Shown one piece after another: positions 1 through 10,058 of a stretch of DNA of 64,000 bases (position 1 is the stretch's first letter; each line of letters opens with the position of its first letter). Position numbers and translations under genes: made by a program. The stretch comes from Rahnella aquatilis CIP 78.65 = ATCC 33071 (lineage in GTDB: Bacteria > Pseudomonadota > Gammaproteobacteria > Enterobacterales > Enterobacteriaceae): the NCBI RefSeq assembly GCF_000241955.1, contig NC_016818.1, positions 4,650,001-4,714,000 of the forward strand, in the 5' to 3' direction. The notes below the pieces were generated by a model. It did not search any database and was not told where the DNA came from. It saw only the letters and a program-made list of their open reading frames with translations.

Positions 1-1079
1 GTCATGTTATAGAACAACGGCAGGCGCACCAGACGCTCACTCTCTTTTGTCGTGAAACGATCGACACCCGCGAAACGACCAAAATCTTCGCCCGCCGGAC
101 AGGCATGCAGTGGAATGTAATGGAATACGGTGAGAATATCGGCCGCTTTCATGTGACGAATAAAGGCATCGCGGTCTTCGATATCGTTCAGACGCACATA
201 GAACATATGGGCGTTTTGCACACAATCTTGTGGAACCGAAGGCAACTGAATGCGGCCTGCGTCGGCCAGATCCTGCAACGCTTCGTAATACTGATTCCAG
301 ATTGCCAGACGGCGCTGGTTAATCTTTTCAGCCGCATCCAGATTTCCCCACAGATACGCGGCCTGCAAATCGGACATCAGATAGCTGGAACCAATGTCGC
401 GCCAGGTATATTTATCCACCTGACCGCGGAAGAACTGGCTACGGTTAGTGCCTTTTTCACGAATGATTTCCGCACGGTCAATCAGCTTCGCGTCGTTAAT
501 CAGCGTGGCACCGCCTTCACCGCCTGCGGTGTAATTCTTGGTTTCATGGAAACTGAAACAACCGATATGGCCGATAGTGCCCAGTGCTTTGCCTTTGTAA
601 GCCGACATCACGCCCTGCGCGGCATCTTCTACCACAAACAGATGATGCTTTTCGGCAAGCGCCATAATAGTGTCCATTTCACAGGCCACGCCCGCATAAT
701 GTACCGGCACAATCACTTTCGTTTTCTCCGTGATAGCCGCTTCAATCAGGGTTTCATCAATATTCAGGGTATCCGGGCGGACATCCACAAACACGATTTT
801 CGCGCCGCGTAAAACGAAGGCATTAGCCGTCGAAACAAACGTGAAGCTCGGCATAATCACTTCGTCGCCGGGCTGAATATCCAGCAGCAACGCGGCCATT
901 TCCAGCGATGCTGTACAGGACGGCGTCAGTAAAACTTTCGGGCAGTTAAAACGCTGTTCAAACCATTTCTGGCAGCGCAGGGTAAACCCGCCGTCACCGC
1001 ACAGTTTGCCGCTGTTCATCGCCTCGCGCATGAAATCAATTTCAGTACCCACAATCGGTGGCGCATTAAAAGGGATCAT
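1..1079 (-). CDS. wecE: dTDP-4-amino-4,6-dideoxygalactose transaminase, partial (3' end outside window)
   Basis: PLP-dependent sugar aminotransferase of the DegT/DnrJ/EryC1 family. It makes dTDP-Fuc4N (4-amino-4,6-dideoxygalactose) for enterobacterial common antigen in the cytoplasm. The start MIPFNAPPIVGTE is typical of WecE, and the PLP-lysine region reads ETKNYTAGGEGG. About 359 codons are present of roughly 376 in E. coli, so only the C-terminal tail is missing. It starts 4 nt after the wecD stop, which implies translational coupling in the leftward ECA operon. No internal stop was seen in the stretches I read. Confidence 0.95.
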   Translation of the reverse strand, partial: MIPFNAPPIVGTEIDFMREAMNSGKLCGDGGFTLRCQKWFEQRFNCPKVLLTPSCTASLEMAALLLDIQPGDEVIMPSFTFVSTANAFVLRGAKIVFVDVRPDTLNIDETLIEAAITEKTKVIVPVHYAGVACEMDTIMALAEKHHLFVVEDAAQGVMSAYKGKALGTIGHIGCFSFHETKNYTAGGEGGATLINDAKLIDRAEIIREKGTNRSQFFRGQVDKYTWRDIGSSYLMSDLQAAYLWGNLDAAEKINQRRLAIWNQYYEALQDLADAGRIQLPSVPQDCVQNAHMFYVRLNDIEDRDAFIRHMKAADILTVFHYIPLHACPAGEDFGRFAGVDRFTTKESERLVRLPLFYNM

Positions 1080-1083
1080 CGTT

Positions 1084-1794
1084 TCACCTGTACAACCAGT
1101 ACGCCGAGCGCATGACTTTGCCACCGCTGGCGAGATAAAGATTTAAGGCCGCGATATTGCCGGTTTGCGTGGCGACATACATTCGCGACACGCCCTGTTC
1201 AGCACACCATTTTTTCGCAGCCGCCATTAACTTTTTGCCCACTCCCTGCCCCTGATATTCCGGTCTGACAGCCAGCAGGCCAATTCTTGCTTCGTCTTGT
1301 GAAATACGACGCAAGGTGACAAAACCGAGCGCATTGCCCTGCTCGTCATCGGCCCAAAGACAAAGATGGTCGAACGTACCCAGCACCGCCTTTTCCGCCC
1401 ACATCGCATAGAAACGGGCACTGTCATCAGGCTGATACCAGGGCGCACGAAAACGACTGAGATGAAAAGCCTGACGGGCAATCGCGGTCACATCCGCAAT
1501 ATTGTCCGGCACCGCCAGACGCCCGGCCGTCAGCGCATTATCTTGCATCGTCACCGCGACACAAATGTCCGTTTCACCTTCTGCCAGCCGGAAACCCAGC
1601 GCAGAAAGTGCATCCAGCGTGTGCGTTTGTGACGCATCCACTTTCGCCTGCACCAGCGCATATTGTCCCAGTATCTGCGGCGTGATTTTCCCCGCTGAGG
1701 CATCAGGCGTCAGACGCGCACTGTTGAGCTGGAAGAAATCACTCTCCCAGACCAGCGGTTCAAGCACGCCGCGCAATGACCGATTTATCGCCAT
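1084..1794 (-). CDS. wecD: dTDP-fucosamine acetyltransferase
   Basis: GNAT-family N-acetyltransferase (also called RffC) that acetylates dTDP-Fuc4N to dTDP-Fuc4NAc, the third ECA sugar donor. The protein is about 236 residues (E. coli 224). The acetyl-CoA loop is seen as RPEYQGQGVGKKLM, and the family C-terminus is AYWLYR. I start at the ATG giving MAINRSL, because the family N-terminus (IEPLTWE-like, here LEPLVWE) follows directly; a further in-frame start 24 nt upstream lies deeper inside wecC. The chosen start overlaps the wecC stop by 10 nt. In E. coli two genes, rffG and rffH, separate wecC from wecD; here nothing does. Confidence 0.93.
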   Translation of the reverse strand: MAINRSLRGVLEPLVWESDFFQLNSARLTPDASAGKITPQILGQYALVQAKVDASQTHTLDALSALGFRLAEGETDICVAVTMQDNALTAGRLAVPDNIADVTAIARQAFHLSRFRAPWYQPDDSARFYAMWAEKAVLGTFDHLCLWADDEQGNALGFVTLRRISQDEARIGLLAVRPEYQGQGVGKKLMAAAKKWCAEQGVSRMYVATQTGNIAALNLYLASGGKVMRSAYWLYR

Positions 1795-3047
1795 ACGCCT
1801 TTGGTATCCACAATCCATGACTGCCGGACCTGATCGGCGGGGATCGCTTTAAACGGTTTATGATCGACCAACATCACCAACAGATCGGCTTCTGCCAGCG
1901 CGCGATCAAGCGGTTGTAACGTCACGTTGTCCGCGAGAGAAGCAGGAAGCTGACGCACATTAGGCTCAACCACCCACGTTTCTCCGGCGTGCCAGCCCGC
2001 AATCAGGTGGGTCACTTCGACTGCCGGGCTTTCGCGGAGATCGTCAATATTTGGTTTAAACGCCAGGCCAAAGCAGGCGATTTTAATGTCGGCCGCACGT
2101 TTGCCCGTGGTAGTCAGGCAATCTGCCAGTGCCGCTTTCACGCGGTCCACCACCCAGTGCGGTTTGCTGTCGTTGACTTCGCGCGCTGTGCGGATAATTC
2201 TGGCCAGTTCAGGGTTTTGCGCAACAATGAACCACGGGTCAACCGCAATACAATGTCCGCCGACGCCCGGACCCGGCTGCAAAATATTCACCCGAGGATG
2301 ACGGTTCGCCAGGCTGATCAGTTCCCAGACGTTAATGCCCTGCGCATCGCAAATCAGCGACAGTTCGTTAGCAAAGGCAATATTTACGTCGCGAAAACTG
2401 TTTTCCGTCAGCTTGCACATTTCGGCGGTACGGGAGTTGGTGATAACACATTCGCCTTTGAGGAAAATGTTATACAAATCGCTGGCACGCCGTGAACAAA
2501 CTGGCGTCATACCGCCAATCACGCGGTCATTTTTAATCAGTTCAACCATTACCTGCCCTGGCAATACGCGCTCCGGACAGTAGGCAATATTAATATCGGA
2601 TTGCTCACCGGACTGCTGAGGGAAGCTCAGATCAGGACGGGCTTCTGCCAGCCAGGCGGCCATTTGCTCTGTCGCCCCCACCGGTGACGTGGATTCCAGA
2701 ATAATCAGGTCGCCTTTTTTCAGAACCGGCGCCAGAGAGCGTGCAGCAGATTCGACGAATTTCATATCCGGTAAATGATCGCCCTTAAAGGGCGTCGGGA
2801 CAGCAATCAGGAAAGCATCCGCGGGTTCAGGTTGAGTCACTGCCCGCAAAAATCCTGCATCCACTGCCTGCCCGACCAGAAGGTCGAGATCGGGTTCCAC
2901 AATATGGATCGCACCGCGGTTAATCGTATCAACAGCCTGCTGATTGATATCGACACCCACCACCTTTTTTTGGTGTGAGGCGAATGCAGCGGCGGTTGGC
3001 AGACCGATGTAACCCAGTCCGATGACAGAAATAGTGTTAAAACTCAT
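1785..3047 (-). CDS. wecC: UDP-N-acetyl-D-mannosamine dehydrogenase
   Basis: NAD-dependent four-electron oxidation of UDP-ManNAc to UDP-ManNAcA, the second ECA sugar. The protein is 420 residues, as in E. coli. The N-terminal Rossmann motif is [12 protein letters not shown]; the catalytic cysteine is about residue 266 in [14 protein letters not shown]; the C-terminal UDP-binding domain ends KGVWR. The ATG chosen overlaps the wecB stop as ATGA, the usual arrangement for coupled genes; the longer frame adds only MGIT. The C-terminal codons overlap wecD. Confidence 0.97.
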   Translation of the reverse strand: MSFNTISVIGLGYIGLPTAAAFASHQKKVVGVDINQQAVDTINRGAIHIVEPDLDLLVGQAVDAGFLRAVTQPEPADAFLIAVPTPFKGDHLPDMKFVESAARSLAPVLKKGDLIILESTSPVGATEQMAAWLAEARPDLSFPQQSGEQSDINIAYCPERVLPGQVMVELIKNDRVIGGMTPVCSRRASDLYNIFLKGECVITNSRTAEMCKLTENSFRDVNIAFANELSLICDAQGINVWELISLANRHPRVNILQPGPGVGGHCIAVDPWFIVAQNPELARIIRTAREVNDSKPHWVVDRVKAALADCLTTTGKRAADIKIACFGLAFKPNIDDLRESPAVEVTHLIAGWHAGETWVVEPNVRQLPASLADNVTLQPLDRALAEADLLVMLVDHKPFKAIPADQVRQSWIVDTKGVWR

Positions 3048-4174
3048 TGTGATACCCAATGATTCTTCAATGCGTCAAGAATATGGCGGCAGGCATGCCC
3101 GTCACCGTAAGGATTGTGCGCCCGGCTCATGCTGTTGTATTCGTTCTCATCGTTCAGCAGACGGTTCACTTCCCCGACCATTTTAGCGGGATCCGTCCCC
3201 ACCAGCCGGACCGTTCCGGCATCCACCGCTTCCGGACGTTCTGTGGTTTCACGCATCACCAGCACAGGCTTGCCCAGTGAAGGTGCCTCCTCCTGCACGC
3301 CACCGGAGTCGGTCAGGATCAGATAGGCTTTATCCATCAGGTAAACGAATGGCAGGTAGTCCTGAGGGTCGATCAGCACGATATTGTCGATGCTTTGCAG
3401 AATGCGGTTCACCGGCTCGCTGACATTCGGATTGAGATGCACCGGATAAACAATTTGTACATCAGGATGCTGGCATGCAATTTCTGCCAGGGCCGAGCAA
3501 ATCCGCTCAAAGCCCTCGCCAAAACTTTCACGGCGGTGGCCCGTCACCAAAATCAGCTTTTTATTTGCATCAAGAAACGGATAGTTATCAGCCAGCTGCT
3601 GTGCCAGCGAGGCATCGCGGTTAAAGCGGTCGCGAACCCAGAGCAGCGCATCAATCACCGTATTCCCGGTGACAAAAATGCGCTCTCCGGCAATGTTTTC
3701 CCGCTGCAAATTAGCACTGGCATTTTCGGTGGGCGCAAAATGCCATTTCGCCAGATGCCCGGTTAACAGGCGATTGCCTTCTTCCGGCCACGGTGAAGAG
3801 AGATCCCCGGTACGCAGACCTGCTTCAACATGTCCGACAGGGATCTGGTGATAAAACGCAGCAAGGCTGGCGGATAAAGTAGTGGTGGTATCACCGTGCA
3901 CCAGCACAATGTCAGGTCTGAACTCATCGAGAACAGGCTTAAGTCCGGTCAGGATCCGGCTGGTAATTTCTGTCAGTCCCTGCCCGGGTTTCATGATGTT
4001 CAGATCATAATCCGGAGTGATATCAAAGAGACGCAATACCTGATCGAGCATTTCACGGTGCTGAGCCGTAACACAAACTTTAGATTCAAAGGCCGCATCC
4101 TGCGACAAAGCAAGCACCAGCGGAGCCATTTTGATGGCCTCCGGACGAGTGCCGAAAATCGTCAACACTTTCAC
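3044..4174 (-). CDS. wecB: UDP-N-acetylglucosamine 2-epimerase (non-hydrolysing)
   Basis: Epimerises UDP-GlcNAc to UDP-ManNAc, feeding WecC. The protein is 376 residues, the family length. Residues known to matter in the E. coli enzyme are all at the expected positions: Asp95 (HGDTTTT), Glu117 (HVEAGLRT), Glu131 (PWPEEGNR) and His213 (TGHRRESFG). The start overlaps the wzzE stop by 4 nt and the stop overlaps the wecC start by 4 nt, so it sits mid-operon. Confidence 0.97.
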   Translation of the reverse strand: MKVLTIFGTRPEAIKMAPLVLALSQDAAFESKVCVTAQHREMLDQVLRLFDITPDYDLNIMKPGQGLTEITSRILTGLKPVLDEFRPDIVLVHGDTTTTLSASLAAFYHQIPVGHVEAGLRTGDLSSPWPEEGNRLLTGHLAKWHFAPTENASANLQRENIAGERIFVTGNTVIDALLWVRDRFNRDASLAQQLADNYPFLDANKKLILVTGHRRESFGEGFERICSALAEIACQHPDVQIVYPVHLNPNVSEPVNRILQSIDNIVLIDPQDYLPFVYLMDKAYLILTDSGGVQEEAPSLGKPVLVMRETTERPEAVDAGTVRLVGTDPAKMVGEVNRLLNDENEYNSMSRAHNPYGDGHACRHILDALKNHWVSQ

Positions 4175-5238
4175 AATGTGTTTCTCTTATTTTTACGGCG
4201 GGTCAGGGCAACGCCAGCCCCAATTAAACCACCGACAATGCCCCACATAATCATCAGTAATGCCCGGCGCGGGCTGTCACGTTTTACAGGTTCTTCAGGC
4301 GTTCTCAAATAACGATAAGTCTGGAATTTTGCCGTAAGTGTTGGCCCGACGTTGAGCGTCGACAGCATCGCACGGTTCTGATCGTAGTCCAGATCATACC
4401 CCGGACCGGATGCTTGCAGTAATTCCAGACGGGCTTTGAGCATTGGCACACCCAGCAGGAACATATCGGAATCCGGCAATTCTTCTGCAGGCGTGTCGGT
4501 CACGCTTTTATTAATGTTTTGCTGCTGAGCAATTTTCAGTGCCTGCTCGGTGGTATGCGTGGTGCGCTTGAAAATGGTCTGGGCAACTTCTTCCTGACGT
4601 TTGACCTGTGCTTTCATTGACTGCGTTCGCGCCGCCCATGCGCCTTCCAGCTCGTCATACAGATGCTGTGCAGCACGCTGGCTGGCGAAATCGACATACT
4701 GGCGCAAAAGCTTATTGGCATCTGCGGCGTTTTCCGCCGTGAGTTTCACGATATCGTTCGGCACTTTCGGTGCATCACGGGCCGTAAACTGAATGTCATT
4801 GATCATGTCATCCAGCAGAACGGCATCAGCGCGCGCATCATTTTTCTGACGTTGCTTGTAATAAGGGTTATGCAGCCAGAAATCCCGGCGGGTGTCATAA
4901 GCCGCGAGTTGCATGACAAACTCGTTGTAGGCTTCATCAGAAATGGGCGGCCGGCTGACATCTGACTGCGGCGCGTTGCGCATATCTAAATTGCGCAGAA
5001 ACTGTGCCTGAGAGAAATAGGACGAAAGATTGTTGACCGTCGGACGATCCGTGATTGCGGTGGAGCTCCATTCCTGTTTCATCAGGTAAGACGACCCCAG
5101 AGCGATTAAGGCGAACAGTATCGCCAGACCTGCAATCCAGAATTTTCCATTCCATAAAGTGCAGCACAGGCCACGGATATCAAGTTCGTTCTCGATGGCG
5201 TGTTCGTTCTGGTTTTTCATCATTTCTGGTTTATCCAC
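4171..5238 (-). CDS. wzzE: ECA polysaccharide chain-length modulation protein
   Basis: Inner-membrane polysaccharide co-polymerase that sets the chain length of enterobacterial common antigen. The protein is about 355 residues (E. coli 348), with two membrane segments: near residues 31-52 and at the C-terminus ([20 protein letters not shown]) followed by a basic tail. The periplasmic middle is charged and helical, as in Wzz proteins. The longest start is GTG preceded by AAGGG; ATG codons 5 and 6 triplets downstream are possible alternatives, so the exact N-terminus is uncertain. It lies 29 nt after wecA and overlaps wecB. Confidence 0.94.
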   Translation of the reverse strand: MDKPEMMKNQNEHAIENELDIRGLCCTLWNGKFWIAGLAILFALIALGSSYLMKQEWSSTAITDRPTVNNLSSYFSQAQFLRNLDMRNAPQSDVSRPPISDEAYNEFVMQLAAYDTRRDFWLHNPYYKQRQKNDARADAVLLDDMINDIQFTARDAPKVPNDIVKLTAENAADANKLLRQYVDFASQRAAQHLYDELEGAWAARTQSMKAQVKRQEEVAQTIFKRTTHTTEQALKIAQQQNINKSVTDTPAEELPDSDMFLLGVPMLKARLELLQASGPGYDLDYDQNRAMLSTLNVGPTLTAKFQTYRYLRTPEEPVKRDSPRRALLMIMWGIVGGLIGAGVALTRRKNKRNTL

Positions 5239-5267
5239 AGCCAGTATGCCCTTGCTTAAAAGAGTGA

Positions 5268-6353
5268 TTATTGAGTAGAGGAACGGCGCAAACGTCTTTT
5301 AACCCGTTTAATAAACCGCGCCATGCGCCAGGCGTGCTTGATGCAAATGCCGTACACCAGGAAGGCAACAAAGAATAAAGCCAGCATTATCCATTCGGGA
5401 ACAAAACTCAGGTGTTCGCCCACCACGCCAATCCCCGCCAGAATGGCGGCAGCGACAGTAATTAAGACGAAAGCCTGACGTGAAGTAAAACCTGCACGCA
5501 TGATCAAATGATGAATGTGCTGGCGATCCGCTGAGAACGGACTCATTCCTTTACGAAGGCGGCGGTACATGATGGCAACCATATCCATCAGGGGAATAGC
5601 GATAAGCCAAAGTGCCGTCACCGGGTTCATCGGATGAGATTCGCCTTGCGTACTTTGCAGGAGGATCCAGATGACAGTAAACCCTATCAGCGTGCTGCCC
5701 GCGTCCCCCATAAAGACTTTGTAACGAGGCCCTAAGACACCCAGATTGAGTAAAATGTAGGGGATGATCGCGGCAATCATCGCGAAGCACCAGAACGCTA
5801 ACTCCATGTGTCCGCTGTCGTACATGATGATGCCTAATGAGCCAAAGCTGACACAAGACAAGCCGCCCAGTAAACCATCAATACCATCAACCATGTTGAA
5901 AGCGTTAATGGCAGCCCAAACGGCAAACAGGGTGACAAGATAGCCAAACGGGCCTAATACCATTTCCCAGGGACCCATCAGATGCCCGAGGCTGCGCAGC
6001 GTGAGGTTAGCGAAGCTCATCATCACAACAGCGATCACAACCTGAACCATCGCCCGTGTTTTTACACTGATGTCAAAACGGTCATCCAGCGCACCGACTA
6101 ATACCAGCAGCCCGGCGCAGGCAAGGTAAAGATTGCCATGTGGGATAGTGTAATTGGTGATCAGAAAGGCAAAGCAAACGCCAGCAAATACGGAGATCCC
6201 ACCAACTAGGGGTATCAGTCCCTGATGACGCTTACGAAAATTCGGTCTATCAACAAGTCCGATTTTATTCGCGACCTTCCGGGCAACAAATAAAAAGAGG
6301 AATGAAAATATGAAAACAACGCCTAGCTCAGTACTCATATTGAGTAAATTCAC
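5268..6353 (-). CDS. wecA: UDP-GlcNAc:undecaprenyl-phosphate GlcNAc-1-phosphate transferase
   Basis: Integral membrane initiating enzyme that loads GlcNAc-1-phosphate onto undecaprenyl phosphate to make lipid I of ECA (and often of O-antigen). The protein is 361 residues with roughly 11 hydrophobic segments. The conserved cytoplasmic motifs are present: LVDRPNFRKRHQG near the N-terminus, GALDDRFD, NAFNMVDGIDGL, FMGDAGSTLIGF and the histidine motif SADRQHIHHLIMRAG. The C-terminus is very basic. It is the first gene of the visible wec operon, downstream of rho as in E. coli. Confidence 0.97.
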   Translation of the reverse strand: MNLLNMSTELGVVFIFSFLFLFVARKVANKIGLVDRPNFRKRHQGLIPLVGGISVFAGVCFAFLITNYTIPHGNLYLACAGLLVLVGALDDRFDISVKTRAMVQVVIAVVMMSFANLTLRSLGHLMGPWEMVLGPFGYLVTLFAVWAAINAFNMVDGIDGLLGGLSCVSFGSLGIIMYDSGHMELAFWCFAMIAAIIPYILLNLGVLGPRYKVFMGDAGSTLIGFTVIWILLQSTQGESHPMNPVTALWLIAIPLMDMVAIMYRRLRKGMSPFSADRQHIHHLIMRAGFTSRQAFVLITVAAAILAGIGVVGEHLSFVPEWIMLALFFVAFLVYGICIKHAWRMARFIKRVKRRLRRSSTQ

Positions 6354-6640
6354 AGTTAAGAATTCTCTTCTGCAAAAAATAAGGTGTGTGGCGTCGAAAG
6401 CATCGTAGACCTCACAGCCTTAAATCATATCCTATGGTGGCAGTTATGGTTTTGTCTCGGGCAATACCTATCTGCTGCCATTTCTCAGCCAATCAACCGA
6501 CAAAGTAAAGAAAGGGCATGTGAAAAACCATCAGCTATTATCCGAATAGTCTGACAATCTTCCTAAAGCAGCGTTATGGTAGCCACCAAAAGCAAAAAAC
6601 GCCACGACTGTGCGTGGCGTTGATATGACGTTACACCAAA
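6354..6640. other. rho-wecA intergenic region
   Basis: A 287-nt gap holding the rho terminator at its right end and then about 240 nt upstream of wecA. This is where a wec promoter is expected. A leftward GATAAT hexamer near 6526-6534 is a weak -10 candidate, but I found no convincing -35 partner, so no promoter is called. Confidence 0.5.
6594..6620 (-). terminator. intrinsic terminator of rho
   Basis: A perfect 8-bp stem ACGCCACG / CGTGGCGT with a 6-nt loop, read leftward, is followed by a run of six T residues. It lies 21 nt after the rho stop codon. Confidence 0.88.
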
Positions 6641-7900
6641 TTACGAACGTTTCATCATGTCGAAGAAGTCGTCATTTGTCTTAGTCATTGCAAGCTTGTT
6701 GATGAGGAATTCCATCGCATCAATCTCACCCATCGGGTGAATGATTTTACGCAGGATCCACATTTTTTGCAGTTCTTCAGAAGTGGTCAACAGCTCTTCT
6801 TTACGGGTACCAGAGCGGTTGTAGTCGATCGCAGGGAATACACGTTTTTCAGCGATTTTACGCGCCAGGTGTAATTCCATGTTGCCGGTACCTTTAAACT
6901 CTTCATAGATAACTTCATCCATTTTAGAACCGGTATCGACCAGCGCAGTTGCGATGATGGTCAGGCTGCCGCCCTCTTCCACGTTACGCGCAGCACCGAA
7001 GAAACGTTTTGGACGGTGCAGGGCGTTGGCGTCCACACCACCGGTCAGCACCTTGCCTGAGGCCGGAACCACGGTGTTGTAAGCACGAGCAAGACGGGTA
7101 ATGGAGTCCAGCAGAATGATAACGTCTTTTTTATGCTCAACCAGGCGCTTGGCTTTCTCGATAACCATTTCGGCTACCTGAACATGTCGGGAAGCTGGCT
7201 CGTCAAAGGTAGAAGCGATAACTTCGCCTTTCACCAGACGCTGCATCTCGGTCACTTCTTCCGGACGTTCGTCAATCAGCAGAACCATCAGCACGCAGTC
7301 AGGATGGTTGTACGCAATGCTGGTAGCGATGTTTTGCAGCAGCATGGTTTTACCGGCTTTCGGCGGAGCAACAATCAGACCACGTTGGCCGCGGCCAATT
7401 GGAGAAGCTAAGTCCAGTACGCGAGCGGTCAAATCTTCTGTTGAACCGTTACCCCGTTCCATACGCAGACGTGAATTTGCATGCAGAGGGGTTAAGTTTT
7501 CGAACAGAATTTTGCTGCGGGCGTTTTCTGGCTTGTCGTAGTTAACTTCGTTAACTTTCAACAGGGCAAAATAACGTTCACCTTCTTTTGGTGGACGGAT
7601 TTTACCGGAAATGGTGTCGCCAGTACGAAGGTTGAAGCGGCGGATTTGGCTTGGAGATACGTAGATGTCGTCGGGGCCTGCGAGGTAGGAACTGTCTCCG
7701 GAGCGGAGGAAACCAAATCCATCCTGCAATATCTCCAGTACGCCATCACCGAAGATGTCTTCTCCGCTTTTAGCATGCTGCTTCAATATTGAAAAGATAA
7801 TGTCTTGCTTGCGCATGCGGGCCTGGTTTTCCAGTCCCATATTTTCGCCGAGTGCAATCAGGTCAGAGACCGGCGTATTCTTTAATTCGGTAAGATTCAT
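6641..7900 (-). CDS. rho: transcription termination factor Rho
   Basis: Hexameric RNA-dependent ATPase that ends transcription at rut-containing RNAs. The protein is 419 residues, exactly the E. coli length. The N-terminal RNA-binding (cold-shock-like) domain contains DGFGFLRS; Walker A is PPKAGKTML, Walker B is around [11 protein letters not shown], and the C-terminus is [10 protein letters not shown]. It is monocistronic between a long leader and a strong intrinsic terminator. In E. coli rho limits its own transcription by termination in its leader; the long untranslated leader here fits that. Confidence 0.98.
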   Translation of the reverse strand: MNLTELKNTPVSDLIALGENMGLENQARMRKQDIIFSILKQHAKSGEDIFGDGVLEILQDGFGFLRSGDSSYLAGPDDIYVSPSQIRRFNLRTGDTISGKIRPPKEGERYFALLKVNEVNYDKPENARSKILFENLTPLHANSRLRMERGNGSTEDLTARVLDLASPIGRGQRGLIVAPPKAGKTMLLQNIATSIAYNHPDCVLMVLLIDERPEEVTEMQRLVKGEVIASTFDEPASRHVQVAEMVIEKAKRLVEHKKDVIILLDSITRLARAYNTVVPASGKVLTGGVDANALHRPKRFFGAARNVEEGGSLTIIATALVDTGSKMDEVIYEEFKGTGNMELHLARKIAEKRVFPAIDYNRSGTRKEELLTTSEELQKMWILRKIIHPMGEIDAMEFLINKLAMTKTNDDFFDMMKRS

Positions 7901-8315
7901 AATGGTGGGTTCTTAAACTCGGGGTATGTCTCGAACATCTGTCGTGAATGGGTATGGCAGGGTCATCCATGCCTGTTTATTGTATGACACTTAAATAACA
8001 GCCCGGAAATCCAGCCGCAGGCAGTCGCTCGCGGGCGATTCTTGAGGGGTAATGCTGATATTGAAGGTGTCTTAAAGCCGATTTTGTCAAAACCGTTAGA
8101 TGGTCAAGTACAGTGCCAGTTCAATTTAATTATTATTCAAAGAAACTTTATAGGCAGATGTTTTTGACACAACAGAGTAAAACGTAAGAATCAAACTACA
8201 GGTAAGCTCTATTTGCAGTAAGGGTAAACTTAGCACGCTTCTTGACAGGCGTCTAGCGGACAATGTGAAAAACACGACAGCCCGCTAAACACCTGGCTTG
8301 GGTCATCCCGACCGA
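7901..8315 (-). other. rho leader and trxA-rho intergenic region
   Basis: A 415-nt stretch without a substantial gene. Read leftward, the last 200 nt are moderately rich in C (for example CAGCATTACCCCTCAAGAAT), as expected of a Rho-loading leader. A TATAAA hexamer near 8148-8153 could be a -10 for rho. Inverted TAGCGG / CCGCTA segments (about 8253-8287) lie below trxA but lack a T run. A 17-codon ORF ends just before rho and is discussed as a finding. I cannot place a rhoL gene by similarity. Confidence 0.5.
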
Positions 8316-8642
8316 TTACAGATTAGCTGTTAAGAACTCTTTCAGCTGACCTTTCGACAATGCGCCAACTTTAGTTGCTGCGACTTCGCCGCCTTTAAAT
8401 AACAGCAGGGTAGGAATACCACGAATGCCGTATTTAGGTGCAGTACCTGGGTTTTCATCGATATTCAGTTTCGCGATGGTCAGCTTGCCTTCGAACTCAG
8501 TGGCAATTTCATCCAGAATTGGAGCGATCATCTTACATGGTCCGCACCACTCTGCCCAAAAATCGACCAGCACCAGCCCTTCGGCTTTCAATACGTCGTT
8601 GTCGAAACTGTCATCGGTCAGGTGAATAATTTTATCGCTCAT
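8316..8642 (-). CDS. trxA: thioredoxin 1
   Basis: Small cytoplasmic dithiol reductant for ribonucleotide reductase, methionine sulfoxide reductase and others. The protein is 108 residues with the active site WCGPCK (Cys33/Cys36 counting Met1) and the cis-proline loop [11 protein letters not shown]. Start ATG is preceded by TTTGGAG, a good ribosome-binding site. It is divergent from rhlB and upstream of rho, as in E. coli. Confidence 0.98.
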   Translation of the reverse strand: MSDKIIHLTDDSFDNDVLKAEGLVLVDFWAEWCGPCKMIAPILDEIATEFEGKLTIAKLNIDENPGTAPKYGIRGIPTLLLFKGGEVAATKVGALSKGQLKEFLTANL

Positions 8643-8759
8643 GTTTACTCCAAAGGATTATCTTTACCTTGTTGATGTAGCATTAACCAACATCAGGTTG
8701 ACTTTATTTCACCGGATACGCTTTCGTAAAGCAATAGTTAGCTGATATTCTACCACACT

Positions 8760-10052
8760 ATGAGCAAAACACACTTGACCGAACAGAAGTTTTCCGACTT
8801 CGCCCTGCACCCGCTGGCAGTAGAAGCCCTTGAAAAGAAAGGCTTCCATTACTGTACTCCTATTCAGGCATTGGCACTGCCAATCACGCTCGCTGGGCGT
8901 GATGTTGCAGGTCAGGCGCAAACCGGTACCGGCAAGACGCTGGCTTTTTTAGCGTCTACTTTCCATTATCTGCTTTCTCACCCCGCTGCGGAAGGTCGTC
9001 AGACTAACCAGCCGCGTGCCTTGATCATGGCACCTACGCGTGAACTCGCGGTGCAGATCCACTCCGACGCCGAAGCATTATCTGAATCTACCGGGCTGAA
9101 ATTAGGTCTGGCGTATGGCGGCGACGGTTACGACAAACAGTTAAAAGTACTGGAAAGCGGCGTGGATATCCTGATCGGAACCACTGGCCGTTTAATCGAT
9201 TACACTAAACAGAACTACATCGACCTGGGCGCGATCCAGGTGGTGGTACTGGATGAAGCAGACCGTATGTTCGATCTGGGCTTCATCAAAGATATCCGCT
9301 GGTTGTTCCGCCGGATGCCTCCTGCGAATCAACGCCTGAACATGCTGTTCTCAGCAACGCTTTCCTATCGTGTGAAAGAACTGGCGTTCGAAAACATGAA
9401 TAATGCCGAGTCGATTGAAATCGAACCGGAACAAAAAACCGGCCACCGCATTAAAGAAGAGCTGTTCTATCCTTCAAATGAAGAAAAAATGCGCCTGTTA
9501 CAGACGCTGATTGAAGAAGAATGGCCGGATCGCTGCATTATTTTTGCAAACACCAAACACCGTTGTGAAGATGTCTGGGGCCATCTGGCTGCCGACGGAC
9601 ACCGTGTCGGTTTGCTGACCGGTGACGTTCCGCAGAAAAAACGCCTTCGCGTTCTGGAAGACTTCACGAAAGGCACGCTGGATATTCTGGTTGCGACCGA
9701 CGTTGCTGCCCGTGGTTTGCACATTCCTGCCGTGACGCACGTCTTCAACTATGACCTGCCTGACGACTGTGAAGACTACGTACACCGTATTGGCCGTACC
9801 GGCCGCGCGGGTCTGAGTGGTCATTCCATCAGCCTGGCGTGTGAAGAATATGCCCTGAATCTGCCGGCAATTGAAACCTATACCGGCCACAGCATTCCGG
9901 TCAGTAAATACAACAGCGATGCGCTGTTAACTGATTTGCCTCCTGCAAAACGTCTTGCCCGCACGCGCACCGGTAACGGCCCGCGTCGCAACAGCAATTC
10001 GTCTTCACGTCGCAGCAGTGCACCACGTAGCAACCGTAAACGTCCGGGCTGA
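8760..10052 (+). CDS. rhlB: ATP-dependent RNA helicase RhlB
   Basis: DEAD-box helicase of the RNA degradosome that unwinds structured RNA for PNPase through contact with RNase E. The protein is 430 residues (E. coli 421). Ordered motifs: Q motif and AQTGTGKT (I), PTRELAVQI (Ia), GTTGRL, DEAD (II), SAT (III), [13 protein letters not shown] (V) and HRIGRTGR (VI). The tail is Arg/Ser/Asn-rich and basic, as expected for RNA binding. No Shine-Dalgarno sequence precedes the ATG. It is followed 6 nt later by gppA. Confidence 0.97.
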   Translation: MSKTHLTEQKFSDFALHPLAVEALEKKGFHYCTPIQALALPITLAGRDVAGQAQTGTGKTLAFLASTFHYLLSHPAAEGRQTNQPRALIMAPTRELAVQIHSDAEALSESTGLKLGLAYGGDGYDKQLKVLESGVDILIGTTGRLIDYTKQNYIDLGAIQVVVLDEADRMFDLGFIKDIRWLFRRMPPANQRLNMLFSATLSYRVKELAFENMNNAESIEIEPEQKTGHRIKEELFYPSNEEKMRLLQTLIEEEWPDRCIIFANTKHRCEDVWGHLAADGHRVGLLTGDVPQKKRLRVLEDFTKGTLDILVATDVAARGLHIPAVTHVFNYDLPDDCEDYVHRIGRTGRAGLSGHSISLACEEYALNLPAIETYTGHSIPVSKYNSDALLTDLPPAKRLARTRTGNGPRRNSNSSSRRSSAPRSNRKRPG

Positions 10053-10058
10053 TAACCT

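Noticed and set aside
105..812. 235-codon rightward frame opposite wecE
   Set aside because: Antisense to a conserved aminotransferase; sequence is not protein-like.
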